From the NCBI GenBank assembly GCA_963815505.1, contig CAWFGU010000005.1, forward strand, positions 62,001-126,000: a stretch of DNA of 64,000 nt, written 5' to 3'. Position numbers and translations under genes: made by a program. The stretch is from CAXBBB01 sp963815505. GTDB taxonomy: Bacteria; Bacteroidota; Rhodothermia; Rhodothermales; BA12. Below the pieces are notes generated by a model that saw nothing but the letters and a program-made list of their open reading frames with translations, ran no database searches and was not told where the DNA came from. Each line of letters starts with the position of its first letter. Within the stretch, counting starts at the first letter, position 1. Positions 41,273 to 52,989 of the stretch are shown in pieces.

Positions 41273-41791
41273 TCAGGCTTTCTTCTTGACGTTCGATGAG
41301 AGGATCGTCGTCATGCGTCGGCCTTCCATCTTGGGCGCCTGGTCGATCTTGGCGAGATCTTTCACCTCTTCGATGAAGCGGACGAGCAGCTCGAGACCGG
41401 CTTCCTTATAGATAATGTCGCGGCCGCGGAACTGGACCCACGCTTTGACTTTGTCGCCGCCTTCGAGGAAACCGCGGGCGTGCTTGACCTTGAAGTTGAA
41501 GTCGTGGTCGTCGGTGTGCGGGCGGAAGCGGACTTCTTTGAGGTCGACCGTTTGCGACTTGCGGCGGGCTTCCTTCTCACGCTTCTGCGCTTCGTAGCGA
41601 AACTTGCCGTAGTCGATGATCTTGCAGACCGGCGGGTTGGCCTCGGGGGCGACTTCGACTAGGTCGAGGCCTCTGCGCTGCGCGAGTTCGAGCGCTTTCT
41701 CGACCAAGTAGACGCCGTGCTCGCCCTGAGGGTCGACGACGCGGACGCGCTCGGCGCGTATCTGAGTGTTGATTCGGACGTTGTCCTTAAT
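41273..41791 (-). CDS. infC: Translation initiation factor IF-3, AUU start
   Basis: 172 residues when read from the ATT at 41791. Residues after it are the conserved N-terminus, KDNVRINTQIRAERVRVVDPQGE and LVEKALELAQRRGLDLVEV (partial), then NPPVCKIIDYGKFRYE and the linker KREKEARRK, followed by the C-domain (LKEVRFRPHTDDHDFNFK, KARGFLEGGDKVKAW-like region, GRRMTTIL). No ATG, GTG or TTG exists in frame between the upstream in-frame stop and ATT; the first canonical start (TTG at 41707) would delete about 28 conserved residues. An AUU start for infC is known in E. coli, where it underlies IF3 autoregulation. IF3 controls start-codon fidelity and 30S dissociation. Confidence 0.9.
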   Translation of the reverse strand: MKDNVRINTQIRAERVRVVDPQGEHGVYLVEKALELAQRRGLDLVEVAPEANPPVCKIIDYGKFRYEAQKREKEARRKSQTVDLKEVRFRPHTDDHDFNFKVKHARGFLEGGDKVKAWVQFRGRDIIYKEAGLELLVRFIEEVKDLAKIDQAPKMEGRRMTTILSSNVKKKA

Positions 41792-41898
41792 TGCCGTGGG
41801 GTGTTGGTTGCTGAGGTGAGCGCTGTCCTTGCGGTGTTATTGGCGGCGCTGAGTTAGGATTTCGAGTGTCTTTTCACGCCGTGCTGAACGGCAGGGTT

Positions 41899-43971
41899 TC
41901 AGGCGCCACTCGCGGCGCTTTCGCCCCGCCGCTCACGTGCGACTTCCTCGGCCAGCGAGGTGGCGAAGTCCTCGACCGACACGACGTGCTGCTCGCCCTG
42001 CCCCTGACGCCGCACGGCAACGGTGCCATTTTCGACCTCTTTGCCTCCGACGACGAGCATGTAGGGAATCTTGCCGACCTCGGCCTGCCGAATCTTGTAG
42101 CCGATTTTCTCGCTGCGCGTGTCGGCTTCGGCGCGGAAGCCGGCGTCGCGCAGCGTCTGGTAGACGTGTGTGGCGTAGTCGTTGAAGGCGTCGCTGACGG
42201 GGAGGACGGTCACCTGAGTCGGGGCGAGCCAGACGGGGAAGTGGCCGCCGCAATGCTCGATCAGCACGCCGATGAAGCGCTCCAGGCTGCCGAACGGGGC
42301 GCGATGGATCATGACGGGGCGATGCTTCTGTCCGTCCTCGCCCGTATAGGTCAAGTCGAAGCGCTCGGGCAGGTTGTAGTCGACCTGAACCGTCCCTAGC
42401 TGCCAGCTTCGGCCCAGCGCATCGGTCACCATGAAGTCGAGCTTGGGGCCGTAGAACGCGGCTTCGCCTTCTTCCTCGACGGTGTCGAGGCCCATCTCGG
42501 TTGCGGCTTCCCTGATAGCCTGCTCAGCGGCATCCCACTGCGCGTCTCCGCCGATGTACTTGGTCGTGTTCGCTGGATCGCGGAGCGACACCTGGGCGGT
42601 GTACTCCTTGAAGCCCATCGACTTGAGGACGACCATCGTCAGGTCGATGGCGTCTTTGAACTCGGCTTTGACCTGGTCGGGCGTGCAGAAGACGTGGGCG
42701 TCGTCCTGAGTGAACCCGCGCACGCGCGTCAGTCCGCCTAGCTCGCCGCTCTGCTCGTAGCGGTAGACCGTCCCGAACTCGGCGAGTCGGACCGGCAGGT
42801 CGCGGTATGAGTGCGGCTTGTAGTCGTAGATCTGCGTGTGGTGCGGGCAGTTCATCGGTTTGAGCAGATAGCCCTGCTCCTCACCGCTGGTCTGCGAAGC
42901 GTCCGACGTTTCGTCGTGCGTGCGGTCGTCGGGGTTCTCGCCGTGTGGGATCGCGGGCGAGGATTGGCCTTCGAGCATCGGCGGAAATTGCGAATCCGAG
43001 TAGTACGGATAGTGACCGGACGTGCGAAACAGGTCGAGGCGACCGATGTGGGGCGTGACGACGGGTTGGTAGCCTCGGCGCAACTGCTCTTCTTTGAGGA
43101 AGTCGACGAGGGTTTCGCGCAGCCTGGCGCCTTTGGGTAGCCAGATCGGCAGGCCGGGACCGACTTTGTTGGAGAACATGAACAGTTCCAACTCGCGTCC
43201 CAGCTTGCGGTGGTCGCGCTGCTTGGCGAGTTCGATGCGTTCGAGGTGCTCGTCCAGCTCCTTCTGCTTGGGGAAGGTGATGCCGTAGATGCGCGTCATC
43301 TGAGGCCGTGATTCGTCGCCGCGCCAGTAAGCACCGGCGAGGGCAGTCAGCTTGACAGCTTTGATCGGTTTGGTTGCCGGGATGTGAGGGCCGCGACAGA
43401 GATCGGTGAAGTTGCCCTGGGTGTAGAACGAGATGGTCCCGTCCTCGAGGCCCTCGAGCAGTTCGAGTTTGTACGGATCGCCCTTCTGCTCGAAGAACGC
43501 AATGGCGTCGTCCTTACCGACATCGCGGCGCTCATAGCTGTTGTTCTGCCGCGCCAGTTCGATCATCTTCTTCTCCAGCGCGGGCAAATCGTCGGGCGAG
43601 AGCGTCGGCGAGGACGTTCCATCCGGCGCGGTCGCGTTGGACAAATCCACGTCGTAGTAAAAGCCCTCCTTGATCGCCGGGCCGATGCCGAAGTGGGCGC
43701 CGGGATAGAGCGCTTCCAACGCTTCGGCGAACAGGTGGGCGCTCGAGTGCCAGAACGCGTGCTTGCCGCCCTCGTCGTTCCACGTCAGGATCGCGGCTTC
43801 GGCGTCCGACGACAGCGGACGTGCCAGATCGAGCACCTCGCCGTTGGCTTCGATGGCCAGGGCGTTGCGCGCCAGTCCGGACGAGATGCTCTCGGCCACT
43901 TCGAGACCCGTCGTTCCGGTCGGATAGTCGCGCTGGGAGCCGTCGGGGAGAGTGATCGTGATCTGGGACAT
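41899..43971 (-). CDS. thrS: Threonine--tRNA ligase
   Basis: 690 residues. Domains: TGS (~1-62, ITITLPDGSQRDYPTG), the editing domain (~65-230; HSSAHLFAEAL zinc-free His motif and a later CRGPHIPAT), class II catalytic core with KPMNCPHHTQIY (zinc-binding Cys), YRYEQSGELGGLTRVRGFTQDDAH (motif 2, split) and motif 3 FGSLERFIGVLIEH, then the C-terminal anticodon-binding domain (QVTVLPVSDAFNDYATHV). A ~30-residue insert rich in D/E/S/T after GHYPYYSDSQFPPM (around residues 325-360) is longer than in most homologues. First gene of the translation cluster transcribed toward infC. Confidence 0.96.
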   Translation of the reverse strand: MSQITITLPDGSQRDYPTGTTGLEVAESISSGLARNALAIEANGEVLDLARPLSSDAEAAILTWNDEGGKHAFWHSSAHLFAEALEALYPGAHFGIGPAIKEGFYYDVDLSNATAPDGTSSPTLSPDDLPALEKKMIELARQNNSYERRDVGKDDAIAFFEQKGDPYKLELLEGLEDGTISFYTQGNFTDLCRGPHIPATKPIKAVKLTALAGAYWRGDESRPQMTRIYGITFPKQKELDEHLERIELAKQRDHRKLGRELELFMFSNKVGPGLPIWLPKGARLRETLVDFLKEEQLRRGYQPVVTPHIGRLDLFRTSGHYPYYSDSQFPPMLEGQSSPAIPHGENPDDRTHDETSDASQTSGEEQGYLLKPMNCPHHTQIYDYKPHSYRDLPVRLAEFGTVYRYEQSGELGGLTRVRGFTQDDAHVFCTPDQVKAEFKDAIDLTMVVLKSMGFKEYTAQVSLRDPANTTKYIGGDAQWDAAEQAIREAATEMGLDTVEEEGEAAFYGPKLDFMVTDALGRSWQLGTVQVDYNLPERFDLTYTGEDGQKHRPVMIHRAPFGSLERFIGVLIEHCGGHFPVWLAPTQVTVLPVSDAFNDYATHVYQTLRDAGFRAEADTRSEKIGYKIRQAEVGKIPYMLVVGGKEVENGTVAVRRQGQGEQHVVSVEDFATSLAEEVARERRGESAASGA

Positions 43972-44041
43972 GGAAACCGGGCAGAAAGAAAGAGCCGCGC
44001 AACCGGAAGGGGAGGCGCGGCGAGGGCAGATTGGGCAGGGC

Positions 44042-44049
44042 GAAAGATA
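44042..44049 (-). promoter_or_regulatory. Candidate -7 promoter box of thrS
   Basis: TATCTTTC on the minus strand, matching seven of eight positions of the Bacteroidota TAnnTTTG box, 70 bp before the thrS ATG. No clear -33 TTTG is visible, so support comes from recurrence of the same motif at other genes. Confidence 0.35.
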
Positions 44050-44094
44050 CGAGGGCAGCGACGCTACGCTCGCTGTGACGACGCGGTATCCGCA

Positions 44095-44220
44095 ACTCCC
44101 GCCTCCCCTTAGAGAAGGGACGTTTGAGAAGCGGGACGGCGCTATACCGCTGGACCCCTCCGCCCTACGACACGAGTGTCTTCGGATACCTCCCCTCCAA
44201 AAGGGGAGAACGTGTTGGTT
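44095..44220. repeat. GC-rich palindromic repeat, copy 2
   Basis: Lies between thrS and recQ, filling most of their 264-bp gap. It is homologous to 36490-36645 in the same orientation and ends in a TCCCCTCCAAAAGGGGAG hairpin. The reverse complement of gccctacgacacgagtgtct (44162-44181) recurs in copy 1. Not coding. Confidence 0.6.
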
Positions 44221-44235
44221 GTCGCGCGCTTTCTG

Positions 44236-46062
44236 TTAGACCGGCAACTCGGCCAACTTGTCCAAGAACTGCTGCCCGTAGCGGTCACGCTTGACGGCTC
44301 CGATACCCGAGATGGCGAGCAGGTCATCGAGCGTCGTCGGGACGCGCTCAGACATCTCGGTGAGTGTCTTGTCGCTGAAGATGACGTACGGCGGGACGCC
44401 CTGGTCGCGCGCCAGCTCGAGCCGCAGCGCACGCAGGGCTTCGAAGCGCTCCTGTCCGGCGGGTGTCGTGTCGATGGCGGGCTGGCTCGTCCGGCCTTTG
44501 CGGCTGCGCGACGATTTGGGCGGGTCTGGATCTACGCGCAGGTGGACTTCCTCTTCGCCCTTGAGGACGGGGCCGCAAGCAGGGGAGAGGCGCAGGCCGC
44601 CGTAGCCGGTCACGTCGACGCGGATCAGGTCTTGGGCCACCAACTGCCGGATCACGCTGCGCCACTCGTTGGTCGACCGGTTTTCGCCGACGCCGAACGT
44701 GGGCAGACGGTCGTGGCCCGAACGGGTGATCTTCTCGGTCTCTTCGCCCCGAAGCACGCTCACGATGTGGGCTTGGCCCCAGCGCTGGCCGGTCCGGTGG
44801 ACCGCGCTCATGACTTTCTGAGCGGCTTCGGTCGCGTCCCACGTCTCGACCGGGTGGAGGCACGTGTCGCAGTTGCCGCACGCGTTGTCGGCGGGCTGTC
44901 CGAAGTATTTGAGTAAGACGGAGCGGCGGCACGCAGCCGTCTCGCAGAAGCCGACCATCGCGTCCATCTTGTGGCGCTCGGTCCACCTGTGCTGACCCTC
45001 TTTGCCGTTCGACTCCATCAGCTTGCGCGCCATCACGACCGATTGCAGGCTGTACAAGAGCCACGCCTCAGACGGCAAATCGTCGCGTCCGGCGCGGCCG
45101 GTTTCCTGGTAGTAGGCCTCGGGACTGCGCGGGATATCCATGTGCGCCACGAAGCGGACGTTGGGCTTGTCGATGCCCATGCCAAACGCGACCGTCGCCA
45201 CCATCACGACGCCCTCTTCGAGCAGAAACCGGCTCTGGTTGGCCTCGCGCGTGGCAGCGGGAAGTCCGGCGTGGTAGGGAAGCGCGTCCAGGCCCTGCTC
45301 GTTGAGGAACGCCGCCGTCTTCTCGACCTTGTTTCGGCTCATACAGTAGACGATGCCCGCCTCGCCGTCGTGCCGGTCGAGAAACCGCATCAGCTGCTTG
45401 CGTCCGCTCGACTGCACCTCGACCGAGTAGCGGATGTTGGGACGGTCGAATCCCGTCACCGTCAGCGCCTCGTCGGGTAGGTCGAGTTGGTGTAGGATCT
45501 CTTGCTGCGTCGGACGGTCGGCCGTTGCCGTCACGGCGATGCACGGGACGTGCGGAATCCGCTCGCGTACCTCGCTGATGCGCTGGTACTCGGGGCGGAA
45601 GTCGTGGCCCCACTGGCTGATGCAGTGCGCCTCGTCGACGGCCAGAAGGGCGATCTGCTGGCTCGTGATCCAGTCGAGAAAGCTCGCTTTCATCAGCCGC
45701 TCGGGCGCGACGTAGAGCAGGTCCAACTCGCCCGACTCGACCATCCGCCGCGTCGCCTGCTGGTCCTCCATCGACACGGTCGAGTTCATGAACGCCGCCT
45801 TGACGCCAAGCTGTTTAAGCGACTCTACCTGGTCCTGCATCAGCGCGATCAGCGGCGACACCACGATGCCGACGCCCGGCCGCACCAACGCCGGAATCTG
45901 GAAGCATACGCTCTTTCCACCGCCCGTCGGCATGACGAGAACGACGTGCTCTCCGGCGACGATGCGGTCGATGGCGGCTTCCTGAGCGGGCCGAAACGCG
46001 TCGTAGCCGTACACCTCTTTGAGAAGAGACCGGGGCGTGGGCGCGGAGATCGGTCGGAGCAT
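44236..46062 (-). CDS. recQ: ATP-dependent DNA helicase RecQ
   Basis: 608 residues. 3'-5' helicase in recombination and fork repair. Motif I TGGGKSVCFQIPAL (~residue 46), DEAH box AVDEAHCISQWGHDFRP (~145), motif IV-VI (YCMSRNKVEKTAAFL, GMGIDKPNVRFVAH, YYQETGRAGRD). The RQC zinc site uses four Cys in CRRSVLLKYFG and CGNCDTC, and a C-terminal HRDC domain (FEALRALRLELARDQGVPPYVIF) is present. The start at 46062 gives MLRPISAPTPRSLLKEVYGY, matching the RecQ N-terminus. Transcribed alone; divergent from the hybrid kinase. Confidence 0.95.
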   Translation of the reverse strand: MLRPISAPTPRSLLKEVYGYDAFRPAQEAAIDRIVAGEHVVLVMPTGGGKSVCFQIPALVRPGVGIVVSPLIALMQDQVESLKQLGVKAAFMNSTVSMEDQQATRRMVESGELDLLYVAPERLMKASFLDWITSQQIALLAVDEAHCISQWGHDFRPEYQRISEVRERIPHVPCIAVTATADRPTQQEILHQLDLPDEALTVTGFDRPNIRYSVEVQSSGRKQLMRFLDRHDGEAGIVYCMSRNKVEKTAAFLNEQGLDALPYHAGLPAATREANQSRFLLEEGVVMVATVAFGMGIDKPNVRFVAHMDIPRSPEAYYQETGRAGRDDLPSEAWLLYSLQSVVMARKLMESNGKEGQHRWTERHKMDAMVGFCETAACRRSVLLKYFGQPADNACGNCDTCLHPVETWDATEAAQKVMSAVHRTGQRWGQAHIVSVLRGEETEKITRSGHDRLPTFGVGENRSTNEWRSVIRQLVAQDLIRVDVTGYGGLRLSPACGPVLKGEEEVHLRVDPDPPKSSRSRKGRTSQPAIDTTPAGQERFEALRALRLELARDQGVPPYVIFSDKTLTEMSERVPTTLDDLLAISGIGAVKRDRYGQQFLDKLAELPV

Positions 46063-46213
46063 GGATCGGAGGTCGTAGGGCGTCGCTCTATGCACGAACG
46101 GAGCCGGGGCGAGGTTGCGCGGAAGGGCAGGGGAGCTGCGCCGCTATCCGCGGCGGGCATTAAGAAGTCGGTCCGAGTGCCGATAGAGTTCGTATAGATC
46201 TCCTCCCTCCTAC

Positions 46214-48510
<2,297 letters not shown>

Positions 48511-48570
48511 ATCCGGCTGAATCTGCCCCGAGCGCACATCTCGCAGCGACGAGATGCGCCGAGGTCGATG

Positions 48571-50483
48571 CTAGCGCTGCCAGGCGTCGTTGCTGCGGTC
48601 GGCGTCGGGGAGCATCTGATCCGGATCGAGGCGGACCATCGTAGCGCCCGAGGGGATGGCTTCGACGAACGTGTCGCCGTTGGCAAACGCGATCACGGGG
48701 ATGCGGCGGCGCTCGGTCGAGCCGTCGGCCATCGTGATCTCGAGCGTGACGGGCAGCAGCAGGTCCTGAAGGTTGGTAATCGTCGCGTTGTAGCCGTCGC
48801 CCGAGGCCGCAACGCCATCGACTGATCGAACGTGTCGGTCGTGTAGAACCAGCCGCGCCAGAACCAGTCGAGGTCCTCACCGGCGACGTTTTCGATCGTG
48901 CGGAAGAAGTCGGCGGGCTTGGGATGCTTGTAAGCCCAGCGGTCGATGTAGGCCTTGAAGGCCATGTCGAAGCGCTCGGCGCCTAGGATGTACTCGCGCA
49001 GCAGGAAGAGTCCGTACGCCGGTTTGCGGTAGGCCAGCAGGCCCAGGTTGGCGCGCGCGATCAGGTCGGGCGGCGTGTCGATGGGCGTGTCGAGTCCGGC
49101 GATGTTATCGGCCATGTACTGCCCGTTCAGGCGGTTCACGTAGCGGCTCTCCTGGGCGCGGTCGCCGTAGTAGGCGAGGTTCGAGTAGTAGTTGATGAAC
49201 GTGTTGAAGCCCTCGTCCATCCACGCGTGACGACGCTCGTCACTGCCGACGACCATCGGAAACCACGTGTGCCCCAACTCGTGATCCGTCACTCCGAACA
49301 GGGCGAAGCCGCGCGCGTCGACGCCGCAGAACGAAAGCATCGGGTACTCCATGCCACCCACGACGCCCGCCACATTGACGTAGACCGGGTAGGGGTAGGC
49401 CAGCCACTTGTCTGAGTAATGCTCAAGCCCGGCGATGACGTACTGCGTGCTCATCTCCCAACCTTCCTCGCCGCCTTCGCCCAACCCTTCGTGCGGATAG
49501 GCGCTCTGAGCCAGCGTGCCCCGCGAGGTCGTCGCGGCGTCCCAGATGAATGCGGCGCTTGCGGCCCACGCCACGTCGCGGACGTTCTCGGCGCGGTATC
49601 GCCACGTCACGTTGCCACTCGATGCGCGGTGCGTGCTCGCCTGCCCCACTTCGTCCGGGCGGATGATGTGGACGGTCTCAGAAGTCTGCGTCGCCTGCTG
49701 CATGCGCGCTTGCTGCGCGTCGGTGAGGACTTCGCTGGCGTTTTGGAGCGTCCCGGTCGAAACGACGGTCATGTCGTGCGGGACGGTCAGGCTCAAGTCG
49801 TAGTCGCCGTAGGGCAGCAGGAACTCGCCCTGGCCATAGTAGGGGAGCGCGTTCCAACCGTTGACATCGTCGTAGACGTAGGCGCGCGGATACCACTGGG
49901 CGAACTCGTAGACCGTGCCCCGCTCGGCATCGTAGCGGCCCATGCGGTCGGCGCCGTACTGGGGAATGACGAAGCTGTAGTCGAGCGTCACATCGACCTT
50001 ACCGCCTTCGGCAGCCAGCGGCTGGGTGAGCGGAAGGTGCATCCGCGTGTCGTCGATCAGAAAGTCTGGGGTATACGACGTGCCGTCTTGGGTGACCGTG
50101 ACACCGTCGATGCGGTAGCCGCCGCCCGGAAACGAGCCGCGCCACCGGCTGTCGGCGGGCTGGATGGACGCGCCCCGGCTGCCCATCGCGAACACGTTCT
50201 GCTCCAGTTGCAGCCACAGCCGCTCCAGTTCGAGCGGTGCGTTGTTGGTATAGTGGATCGTGACGGTACCGTTGAGCCGGTTCGCGGTGGGGTCTAGCGT
50301 GGCGGCGATGGTGTAGCTCGCGGCGTTCTGCCAATAGTCATCGCCTGGGCGGCCATCGGCGGCGCGCTCCTCAGTCGGCGTCGGCAGGTCGAGTGGGCGG
50401 AACGTGTCGAGGTTGGGCGTTTGCTGGGCCGATACAGGTAATGCGAGGGCAACGGCGAGCAGAAGGAGCAGCAGTCGGTTCAT
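48571..50483 (-). CDS. M1-family metallopeptidase (one frameshift near the C-terminus)
   Basis: About 637 codons. Sec signal peptide (MNRLLLLLLAVALALPVSAQ), an N-terminal beta domain, and the zinc-peptidase domain with HELGHTWFP (HExxH) followed ~18 residues later by the third ligand Glu in WMDEGFNTF (near residues 400-420). The substrate-side GxMEN is replaced by VGGMEYPMLSF, as in many bacterial secreted M1 relatives. The frame shifts between 48805 and 48832; the last ~80 codons (VAASGDGYNATITNLQ ... IPVIAFANGD ... LDPDQMLPDADRS) are clean in the other frame and end at 48571. An envelope aminopeptidase is likely. The catalytic part is intact, so the protein might still work if the frameshift is real. 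Confidence 0.85.
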
Positions 50484-50503
50484 ATTGGGAGGTGTTGGAG
50501 GCG

Positions 50504-50511
50504 AAAAGATA
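50504..50511 (-). promoter_or_regulatory. Candidate -7 promoter box of the M1 peptidase gene
   Basis: TATCTTTT on the minus strand, ending 20 bp before the ATG at 50483, the same spacing as the lolA box. Resembles TAnnTTTG. No convincing -33 element. Confidence 0.4.
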
Positions 50512-50636
50512 GCAAGCAGCATACGGCGGAGTGTCGGCGCGGCGGTGCGCGTCGCAACTTGTCGAAGAGATTGCGTACGCACAGAAGCCGCCTGCGATAG
50601 CGCGTGGAGCCGGTGCCCTCGTCGTCCCGCTTCGCC

Positions 50637-51722
50637 ATGCACACGCGTACGCCGCTCGTCTTCTCCGCCCTGCTACTCCTGGCCCCGCTCGCCTGTCACC
50701 CCCCAGAGGCGCAGCACGTCGACGCGCTCGTGACCGAGTGGGCCGACGAGCACGACTTCAGCGGTGTCGTCCTCGTTGCGACCGGCGATAGCACCCGCTT
50801 CGCGCAAGCGTTCGGATGTGCCGATCAGGCGCGCACTCTCCCGGCAACCGTCGACACCCGCTACCAACTCGGATCTATCGGCAAATGGGTGGCGTCGCTC
50901 CTGGTGCTTCGTCTCGTCGATCAGGAGATGCTCGATTTGCATGCGCCCATCGCCACGTATCTGCCCGACTATCGCGCCGATGTGGCAAGCCGCGTCACAC
51001 TGCACCACCTGCTCAGTCACACGAGCGGCGTCCCCAATGACCTGATCGCCGCGTTGCAGCGGGACATGACGATTCTGGTTCAAGAGATGAGTACGACCGA
51101 CGCCGTGCAGCGCTTCGCCTCGGGCGACCTAGCGTTCGAGCCAGGCGAGCGCTTCGACTATTCGCACTCCAACTGGATTCTGGTGCAGGCCATCGTCGAG
51201 TCGGCTACGGGCAAGCCGTTCGCCGCCGTCGTCGACCGCGAACTCGTCGGCCCCATTGGGCTGACCGACACCGGCATCGCCATCGGCGACTTCGATCGGT
51301 TCGGGGTCGCACAGAGCTACGAATCGGACGCCGACCCCGACGCTGAGCGCGAGCTGGAGTCTGCGCCTGCGTTTCTGGGAGCGGCAGGCAGTTCGTACTC
51401 GTCTGCACCCGATTTGCTCGTCCTGGTCGACGCCGTAATGTCCGGCGACGTTCTGTCTGACGCGTCGCGAGCCGCACTCAATACGGTCTACGTGGAGGAC
51501 GAAGGCTACGCGTATGGAGGTAGAGTGCGCGAGATGGAAATCGGTGACGCCGATGAACTCGCGCTCTGGCATACCGGCTCGAATGGGCCGTCCAAGTCGC
51601 GTCTGACCTACACCGAAGTGAGCGGCTTTACGGTCGTCACGCTGAGCAATACCGGCGCCGATCACGACGACACGGCCGCGTTGCACGAGCGGGTCATCGC
51701 CTCGTTGGCTCACCGGGAATAG
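50637..51722 (+). CDS. Serine hydrolase of the beta-lactamase/class C family, lipoprotein
   Basis: 361 residues. Lipobox (LLLLAPLAC) after MHTRTPLVFSAL, so the protein is envelope-anchored. The SxxK catalytic pair is in LGSIGKWVASLL (~residue 80), the Y-x-N equivalent in FDYSHSNWILV (~residue 178; Tyr-Ser-His), and the K/H-T-G strand in LWHTGSNGPSK (~310). Family members include carboxypeptidases, esterases and beta-lactamases; the H-T-G (not K-T-G) strand favours esterase or DD-peptidase-like activity over beta-lactamase. ATG at 50637 gives a normal signal. Divergent from the M1 peptidase. Confidence 0.85.
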   Translation: MHTRTPLVFSALLLLAPLACHPPEAQHVDALVTEWADEHDFSGVVLVATGDSTRFAQAFGCADQARTLPATVDTRYQLGSIGKWVASLLVLRLVDQEMLDLHAPIATYLPDYRADVASRVTLHHLLSHTSGVPNDLIAALQRDMTILVQEMSTTDAVQRFASGDLAFEPGERFDYSHSNWILVQAIVESATGKPFAAVVDRELVGPIGLTDTGIAIGDFDRFGVAQSYESDADPDAERELESAPAFLGAAGSSYSSAPDLLVLVDAVMSGDVLSDASRAALNTVYVEDEGYAYGGRVREMEIGDADELALWHTGSNGPSKSRLTYTEVSGFTVVTLSNTGADHDDTAALHERVIASLAHRE

Positions 51723-51789
51723 TGGCTACGCCTCGAACCCTGCCGCTTGGGAGGCGCGTTGGCGATGCCCCTTAAACCTGCATCCCCGA

Positions 51790-52635
51790 ATGTCCGATTC
51801 CGCCCGACGCCGTCCGCTCATCCTGATTTGCAACGACGACGGTATCGACGCTCCCGGAATACGAGCGCTGGCCGGGGCGATGACATGGCTGGGCGAAGTC
51901 CGCGTCGTCGCCCCGATGACCGAGCAGAGCGCCGTCGGTCACGCCATCACGATGCGCGAGCCGCTACGCGTGCGCGAATGGCCGTTCGAAGCAGTCGGAG
52001 AGAATCCCGACAACCCGGTCGCCTCGGCCCACGCCGTCACCGGCACGCCTGCCGACTGCGTCAAAATGGCGATTCACAAGCTGCTACCGCGCCGACCCGA
52101 TCTCGTCTGCTCGGGCATCAACAACGGACCCAACACAGCCGTCAACGTGATCTACTCGGGGACGGTCAGCGCGGCAACCGAAGCGGCCATCTTGGGCGTC
52201 GACAGTGTCGCGTTCTCCTTGGGCGCGTGGCAGCAAACCGACTTTTCGAGCGCCGCCGAGTGGGCGCGCAGAGTCGCCGAACAGGTGCACAAGCGCGGGC
52301 TCCCACCAGGAATCTTACTCAACGTCAACATCCCGCATCTGCCTGTCGGCGACGTAAAAGGCATCCGGGTCACGCGCCAGGCCCGCTCGCAGTGGAAAGA
52401 GACTTTCGACACGCGGACGGATCCCTACGAGCAGCCGTATTACTGGCTGGGAGGCGAATTCGTCAACCTCGACGACGGGACCGACACCGATCTCCACGCG
52501 ATGAAAGAAGGCTTCGTCTCTCTGACGCCCATCCAGTTCGACCTGACCGCCTATGCGCACCTGGCCGAGATGGAAACGTGGACGTACGACACTCCCCAAA
52601 CCGAAACAGCCGAAACGAAAACGCCCGCCACGTGA
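51790..52635 (+). CDS. surE: 5'/3'-nucleotidase SurE
   Basis: 281 residues. Metal-dependent nucleoside monophosphatase. N-terminal signature ILICNDDGIDAPGIRAL with the D-D metal pair (residues ~14-15), VVAPMTEQSAVGHAIT (S-x-x-G-H), GTPADCVKMAI, VCSGINNGPNTAVNVIYSGTVSAATE (split as SGINNGPNTA and YSGTVSAATEA). A C-terminal ~80-residue part is specific to the longer SurE branch. Soluble. 67 bp after the serine hydrolase on the same strand. Confidence 0.94.
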   Translation: MSDSARRRPLILICNDDGIDAPGIRALAGAMTWLGEVRVVAPMTEQSAVGHAITMREPLRVREWPFEAVGENPDNPVASAHAVTGTPADCVKMAIHKLLPRRPDLVCSGINNGPNTAVNVIYSGTVSAATEAAILGVDSVAFSLGAWQQTDFSSAAEWARRVAEQVHKRGLPPGILLNVNIPHLPVGDVKGIRVTRQARSQWKETFDTRTDPYEQPYYWLGGEFVNLDDGTDTDLHAMKEGFVSLTPIQFDLTAYAHLAEMETWTYDTPQTETAETKTPAT

Positions 52636-52676
52636 GTGTCACGGGCAGGCGCAATACAGGACGCGTCGCAGACGCC

Positions 52677-52919
52677 TCAGCGGTTGAGCTTGTACACGAT
52701 CTTGCGGATCGTGTCGTACTGCAAATAGGCGTGTTCTTCGCGCAGCATCTCAATGGCCTCGGACGCGCCTACGTTGTCGTCGCGTAGTTCGCGGAAGCGA
52801 TTGCGAATCTGGTAGTCGCGAATTGCCTTCCCGTTGAGCAGGTCGTGCGTTTCGAGCAGCGAGTAGACGGCGTCGCTGATGAGGTCTGGGATCGGATTCG
52901 TGGCGGAGACGATCTGCAT
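52677..52919 (-). CDS. Small helical protein of unknown function
   Basis: 80 residues, all predicted helical: DLISDAVYSLLETHDLLNG, AIRDYQIRNRFRELRDDNVG, SEAIEMLREEHAYLQYDTIRKIVYKLNR (in parts). No signal or membrane segment. Composition is typical of a real conserved small protein: no low-complexity stretch and codon use like its neighbours. Located convergent to surE, 70 bp from the YbhN-like gene on the same strand. Family not recognised. Confidence 0.65.
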   Translation of the reverse strand: MQIVSATNPIPDLISDAVYSLLETHDLLNGKAIRDYQIRNRFRELRDDNVGASEAIEMLREEHAYLQYDTIRKIVYKLNR

Positions 52920-52989
52920 GGTAGGGGCGGGTTAAATCGTGTAGAAACAGAGTACAACTCGGACGCGCAGGGCACTGCGTTCTACCCGG

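Noticed and set aside
43384..44112. 242-residue plus-strand reading frame opposite thrS
   Set aside because: Antisense to the intact thrS N-terminal domains; no independent coding signal.
51747..52787. 346-residue Arg-rich reading frame over surE
   Set aside because: Shadow of surE in another frame, low-complexity and without any family motif.
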